Part shown: positions 43,961 through 56,228 of the stretch, piece after piece
Layout of the letters: each line of letters opens with the position of its first letter
How positions within the stretch are numbered: the first letter of the stretch is position 1
From: Rhodoferax sp.
GTDB lineage: Bacteria > Pseudomonadota > Gammaproteobacteria > Burkholderiales > Burkholderiaceae_C
Direction of reading: 5' to 3'
Assembly (NCBI GenBank): GCA_031291305.1
Contig: JARLJH010000040.1
Location: 62,001 to 126,000, forward strand
Length of the DNA stretch: 64,000 bases
The notes under the pieces: generated by a model
The model's database searches: none
What the model saw: the letters and a program-made list of their open reading frames with translations, nothing else
What the model was told of the DNA's origin: nothing
Translations under genes and position numbers: made by a program

Positions 43961-44313
43961 TCATATTGAATGGAGAATGAGGGTTGCATTTGGTTTTTTG
44001 GTTGGCAAATTTGCAACGGCGGCGTTGGTGTCAAGGTGCAAGCAGGTATAAAACCGTTCACCCTGGTGTAGAAAAAGCAGTTCCCAGTCTGAATGAGCCT
44101 GCGGAAAAGTACACAATCCATTGGCGAATAGTGGTCATGCTGTGTCGGGACTAGCAATGGATCGGCATGCGAAGGCGTACTCAAGTTGGTTGTTGTGGGG
44201 TTCGGGGTCGAAGGCCCCTGTTTTGCCAGCATTATCGGTGTGCTCGTTGCTTGCCACCGGATCAGGTGTGTCGCTTAGACTATGCTCCACGATGATCATG
44301 GATATATTTAAAA
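43961..44313. other. 353-base intergenic region with no recognised gene
   Basis: Separates the AT-rich ligase gene from the WaaE-like gene, which are divergent. Two short open frames (43957-44232 minus, 44121-44321 plus) lack ribosome sites and family resemblance. Promoters for both neighbours must lie here, but I see no strong box pair or repeat. Confidence 0.4.
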
Positions 44314-45093
44314 ATGGCTAAGTTGCCCACGTTAAGCGTCATCATCATTTCCAAAAACGAGTCAGCTAACATTGAGGCCTGTCTGGACTCGGTTGCATTT
44401 GCCGACGAAGTGATTGTGCTTGATTCGGGAAGTTCAGATGACACTGTTTGCTTGGCGCGTGCCAAAAGAGCCAAGGTCTATACGATGGATGACTGGCCTG
44501 GGTTTGGCCTGCAGAAGAACCGAGCGCTTGCTCTTGCCAACTGTGAGTGGGTTCTGTCAATCGATGCTGATGAGCGCGTGAATCAAGACTTGGTCAAGGA
44601 AATTCAAAAAGTAATTGCAGAGGCGAAATGGGATGCCTTCGAGGTTTCTCGTTTGACACAGTTTTGTGGTGAATGGATTCATCATTGCGGCTGGACTCCT
44701 GATCATGTGCTACGTTTGTTCAGGCGTGGCGCAGCAAAATTCAGTGATGATTTGGTGCACGAAAGGGTGTTGCTTGCATCAGGCGCAACGTGTGGTCGGC
44801 TTAAATTTCCACTGCTGCACTTTAGCTATCCAGCGCCTTCACATTACTGGCGCAAACTTGAACAATACAGCCAGGCCTGGGCGGCGCAACGCGTGACGAG
44901 AGGTCAAAAAACATCCATGTGGCGCGCTGGTGCCGCCGGTATCGCGGCTTTTTTGAGAAGTTATTTTTTTCGGTTGGGTTTTCTGGATGGGGCGATGGGC
45001 TTTGCGGTGTGTACCATGCAGGCCCAAGCTGCTTTTGGCAAATATTTTGCTTTGTATTGTTTGAATCAAAAAAATGATCCGCCAACTTTTTAA
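44314..45093 (+). CDS. waaE: Glycosyltransferase family 2, WaaE/KdtX-like
   Basis: A protein of 259 residues: [37 protein letters not shown], and SIDADERV, the DxD-type metal site of GT-A enzymes. The segment [29 protein letters not shown] is characteristic of the LPS-core beta-1,4-glucosyltransferase group (WaaE/KdtX). Its last 20 bases overlap the tolB start, which is unusual because tolB normally follows tolQRA. The symbol is by similarity; the acceptor is not proven. Confidence 0.8.
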   Translation: MAKLPTLSVIIISKNESANIEACLDSVAFADEVIVLDSGSSDDTVCLARAKRAKVYTMDDWPGFGLQKNRALALANCEWVLSIDADERVNQDLVKEIQKVIAEAKWDAFEVSRLTQFCGEWIHHCGWTPDHVLRLFRRGAAKFSDDLVHERVLLASGATCGRLKFPLLHFSYPAPSHYWRKLEQYSQAWAAQRVTRGQKTSMWRAGAAGIAAFLRSYFFRLGFLDGAMGFAVCTMQAQAAFGKYFALYCLNQKNDPPTF

Positions 45094-46360
45094 GTTCATT
45101 CGCCAGTTTTTTCCATCTTTGTTGCTACTGTTTTTCAGTATGCACGCTTTTGCTCAATTTCGTGTCGAGGTTTCTGGCGTGGGCCTGACCCAGGTTCCCA
45201 TTAGCATCGCGCCTTTCAAGGGTCAATCGGCTTCAGGTCAGAAAATCGCGGACATTGTGCAGGCTGATCTAGAGCGCAGTGGTCAGTTTCGTGGGGTTGC
45301 GGTGAACGCTGGCGTGCTTGATGAGGTCTCCCTGCCGAATTTGTCTGTGTTTCGTCAAGCTGGTTCCGATGCATTGGTGTCTGGCAGTGTGGGAACGCTT
45401 GCCGACGGTCGAATAGACGTGCGGTTCAGGCTTTGGGATGTCGTTAAGGGTCAGGATTTGGGTGGGCAGAGCTTTGCAGTGGCGCCTGCGGATGTGAGGC
45501 TTGCCGCACACCGTGTTTCTGACTATGTTTACGAGAAGCTCACCGGCGACAAGGGTGCTTTTTCGACCCGTATAGCCTATGTCACCAAGTCCGGGTCGCG
45601 ATACCAATTGTGGGTGGCCGACGCCGATGGCGAAAATGCTCAGTCGGCACTGGCGAGTTCCGAACCCATTATTTCTCCGGCGTGGTCGCCAGACGGCAAT
45701 CAACTCGCATATGTGTCATTTGAGTCACGTAAGCCAGTGATCTATGTTCACAACATAAGCACAGGTAAGAGGCGACTCATTGCCAATTTCAAGGGTTCCA
45801 ACAGTGCGCCAGCTTGGTCTCCAGACGGGAAGACTCTGGCTGTGACCTTGAGTCGTGATGGTGGATCGCAACTCTTCCTGTTGAGTGCCGCAGGCGGCGA
45901 GCCACGGCGCTTAGTTCAGTCCAACAGCATTGACACAGAGCCCGTGTTTTCACCTGATGGTCGCAGTATTTACTTTGTCAGTGATCGCGGGGGGTCTCCC
46001 CAGATTTATAAGGTAGGAATATCCGGCCAAAATGTTGAGCGTGTGACATTCACAGGTGCTTACAACATTTCGCCATCCATTAGCCAGGATGGCCGTTGGA
46101 TGGCTTATATTTCTCGCGTCAGTGGCGCATTCAAACTCTATCTGATGGAGATTGAAAGTGGTACCGTTAAGGCACTGACGGATACCTCGGCAGATGAGAG
46201 TCCGAGTTTTGCGCCCAACAGCAAATTGGTAGTTTACGCGACGCAGTCTCAGGGGCGTGAAGCCTTGATGACCACCACGCTGGACGGTAAGGTGAAAGCT
46301 CGTCTCAATGGCCAGACTGGTGACATCAGAGAGCCAAATTGGGGCCCTTTTTTGAATTGA
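45074..46360 (+). CDS. tolB: Tol-Pal system beta-propeller protein TolB
   Basis: A periplasmic protein of 428 residues with a signal peptide ([15 protein letters not shown]). It has the N-terminal Pal-binding domain ([31 protein letters not shown]) and a six-bladed propeller built of WSPDGxxLAYVS-type repeats ([46 protein letters not shown]). It links the TolQRA motor to Pal during outer-membrane constriction. tolQ, tolR and tolA are absent from this window. Followed by pal and cpoB. Confidence 0.96.
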   Translation: MIRQLFKFIRQFFPSLLLLFFSMHAFAQFRVEVSGVGLTQVPISIAPFKGQSASGQKIADIVQADLERSGQFRGVAVNAGVLDEVSLPNLSVFRQAGSDALVSGSVGTLADGRIDVRFRLWDVVKGQDLGGQSFAVAPADVRLAAHRVSDYVYEKLTGDKGAFSTRIAYVTKSGSRYQLWVADADGENAQSALASSEPIISPAWSPDGNQLAYVSFESRKPVIYVHNISTGKRRLIANFKGSNSAPAWSPDGKTLAVTLSRDGGSQLFLLSAAGGEPRRLVQSNSIDTEPVFSPDGRSIYFVSDRGGSPQIYKVGISGQNVERVTFTGAYNISPSISQDGRWMAYISRVSGAFKLYLMEIESGTVKALTDTSADESPSFAPNSKLVVYATQSQGREALMTTTLDGKVKARLNGQTGDIREPNWGPFLN

Positions 46361-46379
46361 TGATTTCTAGGAGCGATTG

Positions 46380-46913
46380 ATGAGGAGTTTGCTGTTTTCT
46401 TTAATTTCCAGTGCACTTTTGATGGGGTGCGGGAGTACAGTGCCTTTGAACAATGTTCCAGTAGCTGACGCCACAGCGATTCCGGTGTCAGCTACTGCGG
46501 GCCAATACGACGGTTCAGGTGTCCAAAGTGGTGGAGTCGCTTCAGTGGATATGGGCCAGTCCGGAGCGCAAGCTGCTTTGCCAGCCGCCAAACGTATCAT
46601 TTATTTCGACTATGACAGCTTTATTGTCAAGCCAGAATATCAGGCATTGATTGTTGAAAATGCAAAATTAATCATGAACAAAGCCAGCCAGAAAGTGGCT
46701 GTTGAAGGGCACACCGACGAGATGGGCGGCAGGGAGTACAACCTGGCGTTGGGTCAGAAGCGCGCTGAGGCGGTGGTCGGTGCGCTTAGTGTGCTGGGTG
46801 TACCAAAGAGCCAGCTTGAAGCAGTGAGTTTTGGCAAAGAAAAGCCTGCCGTGTTGGGTAATGATGAGGCGGCCTACGCCAAGAATCGTCGGGCAGAAAT
46901 CAGGTATCAATAA
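46380..46913 (+). CDS. pal: Peptidoglycan-associated lipoprotein Pal
   Basis: 177 residues from the ATG at 46380; a TTG one codon upstream is also open. The lipobox LLMGC makes Cys17 the lipidated residue. The C-terminal OmpA-like domain (YFDYDSFIVKPEY... VEGHTDEMGGREYNLALGQKRAEAV... KNRRAEIRY) binds peptidoglycan. Anchors the outer membrane to the wall and partners TolB, encoded 19 bases upstream. Confidence 0.96.
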   Translation: MRSLLFSLISSALLMGCGSTVPLNNVPVADATAIPVSATAGQYDGSGVQSGGVASVDMGQSGAQAALPAAKRIIYFDYDSFIVKPEYQALIVENAKLIMNKASQKVAVEGHTDEMGGREYNLALGQKRAEAVVGALSVLGVPKSQLEAVSFGKEKPAVLGNDEAAYAKNRRAEIRYQ

Positions 46914-46918
46914 AGCGG

Positions 46919-47698
46919 ATGAAAGTTATGCCTATGCGTTTGGTCAAGTCTTATGTTGTTTTTACTTTTTGCATGCTTGTTGCAACGTTGGGGCATGCGT
47001 CACTTTTTGAAGACGACGAAGCACGCAAAGCTATTTTGGATTTGCGTCAACGCGTTGAGAAGCTCCGATCAGATACTGATCAAATGCAGTCGAGCAGCAA
47101 AGATGATAATGCTGGATTGGGGCGTGGTTTGCTTGATTTGCAGCGACAAATAGAGTTGTTGCGTTCAGAGCAAGCCGCAATGCGTGGTGTCAACGAGAAA
47201 CTGGTCAAGGACCTGACTGACTTGCAGCAGCGTTATAAGGATGACTTGCAGAGCCTGTCGGAACGGCTTTCCAAGTTAGAGCCTGAAAAAATTACTATAG
47301 ACGGTGTAGCGTTTTCAGCTGGTCCGGCAGAAAAACGTGACTATGACGCGGCACTTGCCGTTTTTAGAAATGGTGATTTTGCGACTGCACAGAACCTTTT
47401 TGCCGGTTTTTTGTCCAGATACCCGACCAGTGGGTATGCGGTGACGGCTTTGTTCTGGTTGGGTAATGCACAGTACGCCACACGTGATTACAAAGAAGCG
47501 GTGATCAACTTCAGGGCACTGATAGCAAAAAATCCAGAGCATTTGCGTGCTCCGGAAGCTGTTTTGTCAGTAGCTAACTGTCAGCTTGAATTGAAAGATT
47601 CCAAAGGTGCCCGCGTAACTTTGACAAACTTGATCAAGGCCTATCCCCAATCCGAGGCAGCAGTTGCAGCCAAAGAACGCTTGGCGTCGATCAAATAG
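46919..47698 (+). CDS. cpoB: Cell division coordinator CpoB (YbgF)
   Basis: A protein of 259 residues with a signal peptide (VVFTFCMLVATLGHA), an N-terminal coiled coil (about 30-110) and C-terminal TPR repeats (YDAALAVFRNGDFATAQNLFAGFLSRYPTSGYA and two more). CpoB coordinates peptidoglycan synthesis with Tol-driven outer-membrane constriction. Several ATGs lie in the first six codons. It is five bases after pal. Confidence 0.94.
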   Translation: MKVMPMRLVKSYVVFTFCMLVATLGHASLFEDDEARKAILDLRQRVEKLRSDTDQMQSSSKDDNAGLGRGLLDLQRQIELLRSEQAAMRGVNEKLVKDLTDLQQRYKDDLQSLSERLSKLEPEKITIDGVAFSAGPAEKRDYDAALAVFRNGDFATAQNLFAGFLSRYPTSGYAVTALFWLGNAQYATRDYKEAVINFRALIAKNPEHLRAPEAVLSVANCQLELKDSKGARVTLTNLIKAYPQSEAAVAAKERLASIK

Positions 47699-47715
47699 TT
47701 TTTTCATAGTTCAGC

Positions 47716-48483
47716 ATGCACGATAGGCGTTTTGCTGGCCTGGACAGGCTGTTTGGTTTGACGGGTGCCCGAGGGATCAGGCAGTCGCACGTGGTTGTGG
47801 TTGGGGTGGGTGGCGTTGGTTCCTGGGCAGCAGAGTCCTTGGCCCGGAGCGGCGTTGAAAAGTTAACCCTGATTGACTTTGATCATGTTGCCGAGTCTAA
47901 CGTCAATCGGCAAATTCATGCTACGGAGGCCACATTTGGGCAAGCCAAGGTATTGGCCATGCGTGATCGAATCCATACCTTTTCCCCATCCTGTGAGGTG
48001 ACTTGCATCGAAGAGTTTGCATCACCGTCTAACTGGCCGCAGTTGTTGCCAGATGGTGTTGACGCGGTAATAGATGCATGTGATCAATCGAACGTCAAAG
48101 CAATCATGTCCAACTGGGCGGTCCAGAGTCGGACAATTTTTGTTTCCTCTGGTGCGGCGGGAGGTAAAAGACAAGCGCATCTTGCCAGCGTTGAAGATTT
48201 GTCCGAAGTAACACACGACCCACTCTTATCCAAAGTAAGGTACCAACTTCGCAAGGAATTTAGTGCGCCTCGGGAAGGAAAAAAAATGGGTGTAACTTGT
48301 GTTTTCAGTCGCGAACCAGTGGCACCACCAGACGCGTCTTGTGCAGTAAGTAGCGACGGTTCACTCAATTGTCATGGTTTTGGCTCATTGGTCACAGTGA
48401 CAGCCACGTTTGGCCAATGTGCAGCAGGTTTTGTCTTGAATGAACTGGCGTACAAAGGCGACAGACGTTTGAATCAAGTTTGA
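47716..48483 (+). CDS. tcdA: tRNA threonylcarbamoyladenosine dehydratase
   Basis: A protein of 255 residues of the E1-like/ThiF family. ATP-binding VVVGVGGVGSWAAESLARSG, LIDFDHVAESNVNRQ, and the Cys-containing DVSNVKA-type activation region (DACDQSNVKAIM). It cyclises t6A at position 37 of ANN-decoding tRNAs to ct6A. Fittingly, it is followed by tRNA-Lys(UUU), one of its substrates, whose promoter lies in the last codons of tcdA. Confidence 0.93.
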   Translation: MHDRRFAGLDRLFGLTGARGIRQSHVVVVGVGGVGSWAAESLARSGVEKLTLIDFDHVAESNVNRQIHATEATFGQAKVLAMRDRIHTFSPSCEVTCIEEFASPSNWPQLLPDGVDAVIDACDQSNVKAIMSNWAVQSRTIFVSSGAAGGKRQAHLASVEDLSEVTHDPLLSKVRYQLRKEFSAPREGKKMGVTCVFSREPVAPPDASCAVSSDGSLNCHGFGSLVTVTATFGQCAAGFVLNELAYKGDRRLNQV

Positions 48484-48496
48484 AATTGGCTATAAT
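48468..48496 (+). promoter_or_regulatory. Sigma-70 promoter of tRNA-Lys
   Basis: A perfect TATAAT (48491-48496), 17 bases after TTTGAA (48468-48473), whose -35 part lies inside the 3' end of tcdA. A GC-rich discriminator (GGCTACGC) follows, typical of stringently controlled tRNA promoters. Transcription would start near 48503, about 22 bases before the tRNA. Confidence 0.75.
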
Positions 48497-48524
48497 ATAA
48501 GGCTACGCAAATTGCAAAGAATTC

Positions 48525-48600
48525 GGGATGTTAGCTCAGTTGGTAGAGCAGCGGACTTTTAATCCGTTTGTCGTGGGTTCGACCCCCGCACATCCCACCA
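48525..48600 (+). tRNA. tRNA-Lys (anticodon UUU)
   Basis: A 76-base cloverleaf: acceptor GGGATGT/ACATCCC, D-arm GCTC...GAGC, anticodon loop CTTTTAA with TTT at 48558-48560, T-arm GTGGG-TTCGACC-CCCGC, and encoded CCA. A terminator follows. Confidence 0.97.
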
Positions 48601-48605
48601 GATAT

Positions 48606-48636
48606 AAAAAACCCGGCATCAAGCCGGGTTTTTTAT
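48606..48636 (+). terminator. Rho-independent terminator after tRNA-Lys
   Basis: A perfect 12-base stem AAAAAACCCGGC (48606-48617) / GCCGGGTTTTTT (48623-48634), loop ATCAA. Its symmetry would also stop the convergent TauE gene transcript. Confidence 0.92.
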
Positions 48637-48655
48637 AGGGAAGAAATTTCTGGAT

Positions 48656-49471
48656 TCACGCCTTTACACCACGGTAAAGCATGTATGCCGCAAGCAAATA
48701 CAAAACGCTGGCGAATACCCGTTTGAGTTTCTTGACTGGTAACTTGTGCGCCGCTGCGGCTCCCAGAGGTGCCGTCATTACGCTGCAACTAGCAATGACG
48801 ATCAAGGCGGGTAGCCAGATATAGCCCAGAGAATATGGTGGCCGCTGAGTTAACCCCAAGCCGCCAAAGACGAATCCAGTGGCATTGGCTAATGCTACTG
48901 GGAATCCGAGTGCGGCAGAGGTCGCTACGGCGTTTCGGATGGGGATGTTGCACCAAGTCATGAATGGAACGCTGATGAAGCCGCCACCAGCGCCCACCAA
49001 GCCAGAAAAAAACCCAATTACAGATCCTGCACCAATCAATCCCGTCGTGCCAGGCATCGATCGGCTTGGCGCTGGCTTCCTATCCAAAAACATCTGGGTC
49101 GCAGAGAAACTCACAAACAGTGCGAAAAATAAAGCCAAAGATGAACCCTTCAAAAGGGTAAAGATGCCCACACTGGCAATGGCAGCACCCACCACAATGC
49201 CTGGTGCCAAACTTTTGACAAGATCCCAGCGGATGGCGCCACGACTGTGGTGAGCCCGCACGCTGGATATGGACGTAAAAACAATGGTGGCCATTGACGT
49301 GGCAATGGCCATTTTGATGGATAGATCAGCCGCAACACCTTGGCTAGAAAGAATGGCGGTGATAAAAGGCACCATGATCATGCCTCCACCTATTCCAAGA
49401 AGTCCTGCGAGAAATCCGCTTGTTAGCCCCAGAAGGCACAAAATCAGGATCAGGGTGGGTTCAAAGTGCAT
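48656..49471 (-). CDS. Sulfite exporter TauE/SafE family membrane protein
   Basis: About 271 residues from the ATG at 49471; a GTG at 49498 adds nine residues, and neither has a clear ribosome site. It has eight or so hydrophobic helices with the duplicated family motif: FLAGLLGIGGGMIMVPF in the first half and FFSGLVGAGGGFISVPF in the second. Predicted to export sulfite, sulfoacetate or other anions. It stands alone, convergent with tRNA-Lys, and no sulfur genes are adjacent, so the substrate is open. Confidence 0.88.
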   Translation of the reverse strand: MHFEPTLILILCLLGLTSGFLAGLLGIGGGMIMVPFITAILSSQGVAADLSIKMAIATSMATIVFTSISSVRAHHSRGAIRWDLVKSLAPGIVVGAAIASVGIFTLLKGSSLALFFALFVSFSATQMFLDRKPAPSRSMPGTTGLIGAGSVIGFFSGLVGAGGGFISVPFMTWCNIPIRNAVATSAALGFPVALANATGFVFGGLGLTQRPPYSLGYIWLPALIVIASCSVMTAPLGAAAAHKLPVKKLKRVFASVLYLLAAYMLYRGVKA

Positions 49472-49514
49472 GAGTTTGCCGATAAGGGTGTCTGCCACGC
49501 CACCAGACCGGCAT

Positions 49515-49532
49515 CCTGAACCGGGGTTCAGG
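49515..49532. promoter_or_regulatory. Palindrome upstream of the TauE/SafE gene
   Basis: CCTGAACC-GG-GGTTCAGG, a perfect 8-base dyad 44-61 bases before the ATG start of the exporter gene. It could be an operator or a small hairpin in the leader. Confidence 0.35.
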
Positions 49533-49712
49533 TGGGCGAGGTCAGTACCGTCTTGGGTTCATCTAACGCGAGATGATCACGCCGACAACACTATGTTCCA
49601 AGCCCTGGCTCAATGAGCATTGGTTCAAGGAATTTACAGCCCAGCGAACGCGACAGACCGAGACATTGTAGGGCTGCCTCCGGTGATCAACAAGACTTAG
49701 GCGTTTTCGGAC

Positions 49713-51289
<1,577 letters not shown>

Positions 51290-51335
51290 TCAGTAGTTAA
51301 ACAACGGTAAAAAATTTTAAGCAAGTACGATTGAA

Positions 51336-52192
51336 TCAGGCAGAAAAGTCATTTTCAAGAAAGCCATGCTTTTTGGTCACTTGATCAAGGTCCAGTAAGG
51401 TTTCCAGCAGGGCTTTCATGTGTTTGAGAGGTACGGCGTTTGGCCCATCGCTCATCGCCTGGGCTGGGTTTGGATGCGTCTCCATGAACAACCCTGCAAC
51501 ACCCACAGCCACTGCAGCACGCGCCAGCACGGGTACCATCTCACGCTGGCCGCCACTGCTGGTACCTTGGCCACCGGGCAATTGCACCGAATGTGTAGCA
51601 TCAAATACCACTGGCGCATCCGTGTCACGCATAATTGCCAGTGATCGCATGTCGCTGACGAGGTTGTTATAGCCAAAGCTAACCCCTCGCTCGCAGGCCA
51701 TGAAATTGTCTTCTTCAAGACCTTTTTCATGTGCGGCTGCGCGAGCTTTGTTAATGACATTTTTCATGTCACCCGGAGCCAGAAATTGCCCCTTCTTAAT
51801 GTTTACCGGCTTGCCACTTTGGGCCACCGCGCGGATGAAATCCGTCTGCCGACACAAAAACGCCGGGGTTTGCAGAACGTCAACGATAGATGCAACCTGG
51901 GCAATCTGGTCTTCAGAGTGAATGTCGGTCAGCACCGGCAAACCCAACTCGCGTTTGACCTTGGCCAGGATATCCAGGCCCTTTTCAATGCCAGGGCCGC
52001 GAAATGTGCTGCCGCTGGAACGGTTGGCCTTGTCAAAGCTACTCTTGAAAATGAAGGGAATACCCAGGCTGGATGTGATTTCTTTCAGAGTACCAGCGGT
52101 GTCCATCTGCAGCTGCTCAGATTCAATCACGCACGGCCCTGCAATCAGAAAAAAGGGCTGGTTCAGGCCAATCTCAAAGCCACAGAGTTTCA

Positions 52193-52193
<1 letters not shown>
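51336..52193 (-). CDS. kdsA: 3-deoxy-8-phosphooctulonate synthase
   Basis: A protein of 285 residues condensing PEP with arabinose-5-phosphate to make KDO-8-phosphate for LPS. The N-terminal motif is [12 protein letters not shown]: Cys sits where the E. coli enzyme has Asn (GGMNVLES), which points to the metal-dependent class. Other core motifs: [36 protein letters not shown]. The ATG overlaps the pyrG stop by one base. Confidence 0.96.
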
Positions 52194-53959
<1,766 letters not shown>

Positions 53960-53973
53960 TTACATTGCGGCGC

Positions 53974-55194
53974 ATGAAAGACCTTGCTGGAAAACACATT
54001 GTTTTAGGCCTGACCGGCGGTATTGCCTGCTACAAGTCAGCGGAGCTGTGCAGACTGTTGATCAAGTCTGGTGCCACCGTGCAGGTGGTGATGACCGCCG
54101 GGGCCGAGCAGTTCATAACCTCGGTCACTATGCAGGCGCTCAGCCAGCGTCCGGTGGTCCTGTCGCAGTGGGATGCGCGCGAGGCCAACAACATGGCACA
54201 CATCAATCTCAGCCGCGAGGCCGATGCTTGCTTGATCGCCCCCTGCAGCGCCGATTTCGTCGCCAAGCTGGCCCACGGTCAGGCCGGTGATTTGCTGAGC
54301 CTGATGTGTCTCGCGCGGCCTGCTAATGCGGTGCCGCTATTGATTGCTCCGGCCATGAATCGTGAAATGTGGGCGCATCCCGCCACTCAGCGAAACATGG
54401 CGCAGGTGGCTGCCGATGGTGCCGTGCTGCTGGGCGTGGGGCGTGGCGATCAGGCCTGCGGTGAAACCGGTGATGGCCGCATGCTGGAGCCGTATGAGTT
54501 GCTGGAAGATCTGATCGCTTTTTTTCAGCCGAAAGTCCTGGCGGACCAACATGTGTTGGTGACTGCCGGGCCGACTTACGAGGCTATCGACCCGGTGCGC
54601 GGCATCACCAATCTGTCCAGCGGCAAGATGGGTTTTGCCATTGCCCGCGCCGCGCGTGAAGCCGGTGCAGAGGTGACGCTGGTGGCTGGCCCAGTCGGTT
54701 TGCCAACGCCTAGGGGTGTGCACCGCGTCGATGTGCGTTCAGCATCAAATATGCTCGCAGCCGTTATGGATACTGCGCCAGTAGCGTCCATTTTTATAGC
54801 GACTGCGGCGGTCGCAGATTGGCGACCCGAGCACGCTTCAGAACAGAAGATCAAGAAGGACGCCTCTGGCGCAACGCCGGTGCTGAGCTTTGTGGAAAAC
54901 CAGGACATCCTGGCGACGCTGGCGCAGTCGCCGCGTGCGCAGAGTGGAGCGTTGTTTTGCGTCGGTTTTGCCGCAGAGAGCCATGATCTGATGGCCAACG
55001 CCCAGGCCAAACGCCTGCGCAAAGGCGTGCCGCTGCTGGTAGGCAACATTGGCCCTGCCACTTTTGGGCGCGATGACAACGCCTTGTTGCTGGTGGATGA
55101 GCGCGGTGTGGTTGAGTTAGCGCGTGACAGCAAGCTTTCTCTTGCTCGTCAATTAATAGCTAATATCGCTTTTAGAATAAGGGCTAGAGACTAA
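53974..55194 (+). CDS. coaBC: Bifunctional phosphopantothenoylcysteine decarboxylase/synthetase
   Basis: A protein of 406 residues from the ATG at 53974. The CoaC half has [14 protein letters not shown], the active-site His in [19 protein letters not shown] and the catalytic Cys in CGETGDGRM. The CoaB half has [42 protein letters not shown] and NDNAL-type ends. It makes 4'-phosphopantetheine for CoA. The last 13 residues and the stop codon (55153-55194) come from a dispersed repeat copy, and a second possible copy lies at 54748-54799. Two bases separate it from dut. Confidence 0.95.
   Translation: MKDLAGKHIVLGLTGGIACYKSAELCRLLIKSGATVQVVMTAGAEQFITSVTMQALSQRPVVLSQWDAREANNMAHINLSREADACLIAPCSADFVAKLAHGQAGDLLSLMCLARPANAVPLLIAPAMNREMWAHPATQRNMAQVAADGAVLLGVGRGDQACGETGDGRMLEPYELLEDLIAFFQPKVLADQHVLVTAGPTYEAIDPVRGITNLSSGKMGFAIARAAREAGAEVTLVAGPVGLPTPRGVHRVDVRSASNMLAAVMDTAPVASIFIATAAVADWRPEHASEQKIKKDASGATPVLSFVENQDILATLAQSPRAQSGALFCVGFAAESHDLMANAQAKRLRKGVPLLVGNIGPATFGRDDNALLLVDERGVVELARDSKLSLARQLIANIAFRIRARD
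54748..54799 (+). repeat. Possible diverged repeat inside coaBC
   Basis: ATATGCTCGCAGCCGTTATG, spacer, GCGCCAGTAGCGTCCATTTTT follows the family order loosely with a T-rich tail. The encoded segment ([20 protein letters not shown]) partly keeps the normal CoaB sequence, so this copy is uncertain. Confidence 0.3.
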
Positions 55195-55196
55195 TA
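55153..55196 (+). repeat. Dispersed palindromic repeat spanning the coaBC end and dut leader
   Basis: TTAATAGCTAATATCGCTTT, spacer, ATAAGGGCTAGAGACTAATA. It supplies the coaBC C-terminus ([13 protein letters not shown]), its TAA stop (55192-55194) and the sequence before the dut ATG, including AAGGG 13 bases upstream, the only ribosome-site-like element there. Confidence 0.7.
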
Positions 55197-55646
55197 ATGC
55201 TTGATATTGACATCAAAATCCTAGATCCACGCCTGGCGGACCAAATGCCTGCTTACGCCACCCCGGGCAGCGCCGGTCTGGATTTGCGCGCCTGCCTGAG
55301 TGAGGCGCTGACTCTGCAGCCCAATGCCTGGCAACTGGTGCCCACGGGAATGGCCATTTATTTGAAAGACCCTGGTTATGCGGCGCTTATCCTCCCGCGT
55401 TCTGGTCTGGGCCACAAGCACGGCATCGTGCTGGGTAATCTGGTGGGGTTGATTGACAGCGATTACCAGGGCCAATTGATGGTGAGCGCCTGGAACCGCA
55501 GTGACGTCGCCTTCACCATCACCCCCATGGAGCGCATCGCCCAACTGGTGGTGGTGCCGGTGATGCAGGCACGTTTTAATCTTGTGGCTGAATTCCCCGC
55601 CAGTGAGCGCGGTGAAAGCGGCTACGGCTCCACGGGCAGGACCTGA
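55197..55646 (+). CDS. dut: Deoxyuridine 5'-triphosphate nucleotidohydrolase (dUTPase)
   Basis: A protein of 149 residues hydrolysing dUTP to dUMP. All five trimeric-dUTPase motifs are seen: [30 protein letters not shown] with the catalytic Asp, [11 protein letters not shown], and the flexible C-terminal [12 protein letters not shown]. It follows coaBC by two bases, as in many gammaproteobacteria and betaproteobacteria. Confidence 0.96.
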   Translation: MLDIDIKILDPRLADQMPAYATPGSAGLDLRACLSEALTLQPNAWQLVPTGMAIYLKDPGYAALILPRSGLGHKHGIVLGNLVGLIDSDYQGQLMVSAWNRSDVAFTITPMERIAQLVVVPVMQARFNLVAEFPASERGESGYGSTGRT

Positions 55647-55663
55647 CGTCCGTCAAAGGGGGC

Positions 55664-56197
55664 TCAGTGCAACGTGTCGTTGCCTGGGGCCTGGTGGATG
55701 ATCGGCGTGATTCTGAAAAAACCGGTACCCGCTGTTCCGCTGCCAATTTCTTCTTCGGTGGCTTCACGCACCGCACGTACGGTGAGTTTCAGGCGCAAGG
55801 CAATGCCAGCCAGCGGGTGGTTGCCGTCCAACACCACATGTTCAGGGTAAATTTCGGTCACGGTATAGAGCGCGTCTTGCGGTATTTCCGGGTTGCAGCC
55901 AGCGGGCAGGGCGGTGCCGTCAAAGGTCATACCTTCCTCAAGTTCCGCAGGAAATAGCGCGCGCGGTTCCAGAAATACCAGTTGTTCGTTGTACTCGCCA
56001 AAGCCTTGTTCGGGCTCAATCTGCAGATTCACTGTGCTGCCGACGCTATAGCCCTGCAGCGCGTTTTCAATAACCTCAAACAGGTCGTCGCCACCAATTA
56101 AAAACTCGACGGGTTCGTCGAGGACATCCAGTTCTTCACCCAGCGTATCACTGAGCGTCCAGCTTAAAGCAGCTACGCATTGTTGATTGATTTTCAT
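55664..56197 (-). CDS. slyD: FKBP-type peptidyl-prolyl isomerase, SlyD family
   Basis: 177 residues from the ATG at 56197. FKBP core (LDEPVEFLIGGDDLFEVIENALQGYSVGSTVNLQIEPEQGFGEYN) with an inserted IF chaperone domain (LEEGMTFDG... VLDGNHPLAGIALRLKLTV). It lacks the His-rich metal-binding tail of E. coli SlyD, ending instead in IIHQAPGNDTLH. Cytosolic folding helper. Convergent with dut, divergent from the oxygenase gene with 31 bases between starts. Confidence 0.9.
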   Translation of the reverse strand: MKINQQCVAALSWTLSDTLGEELDVLDEPVEFLIGGDDLFEVIENALQGYSVGSTVNLQIEPEQGFGEYNEQLVFLEPRALFPAELEEGMTFDGTALPAGCNPEIPQDALYTVTEIYPEHVVLDGNHPLAGIALRLKLTVRAVREATEEEIGSGTAGTGFFRITPIIHQAPGNDTLH

Positions 56198-56228
56198 ACC
56201 TAGAATTGTCGCATCACAGGAGTCATCA

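Noticed and set aside
43957-44232. 91-codon minus-strand frame upstream of the O-antigen ligase gene
   Set aside because: No ribosome site and no recognisable domain; the composition is consistent with chance.
44121-44321. 66-codon plus-strand frame before the WaaE-like gene
   Set aside because: No ribosome site, overlaps the next gene's start, and no family resemblance.
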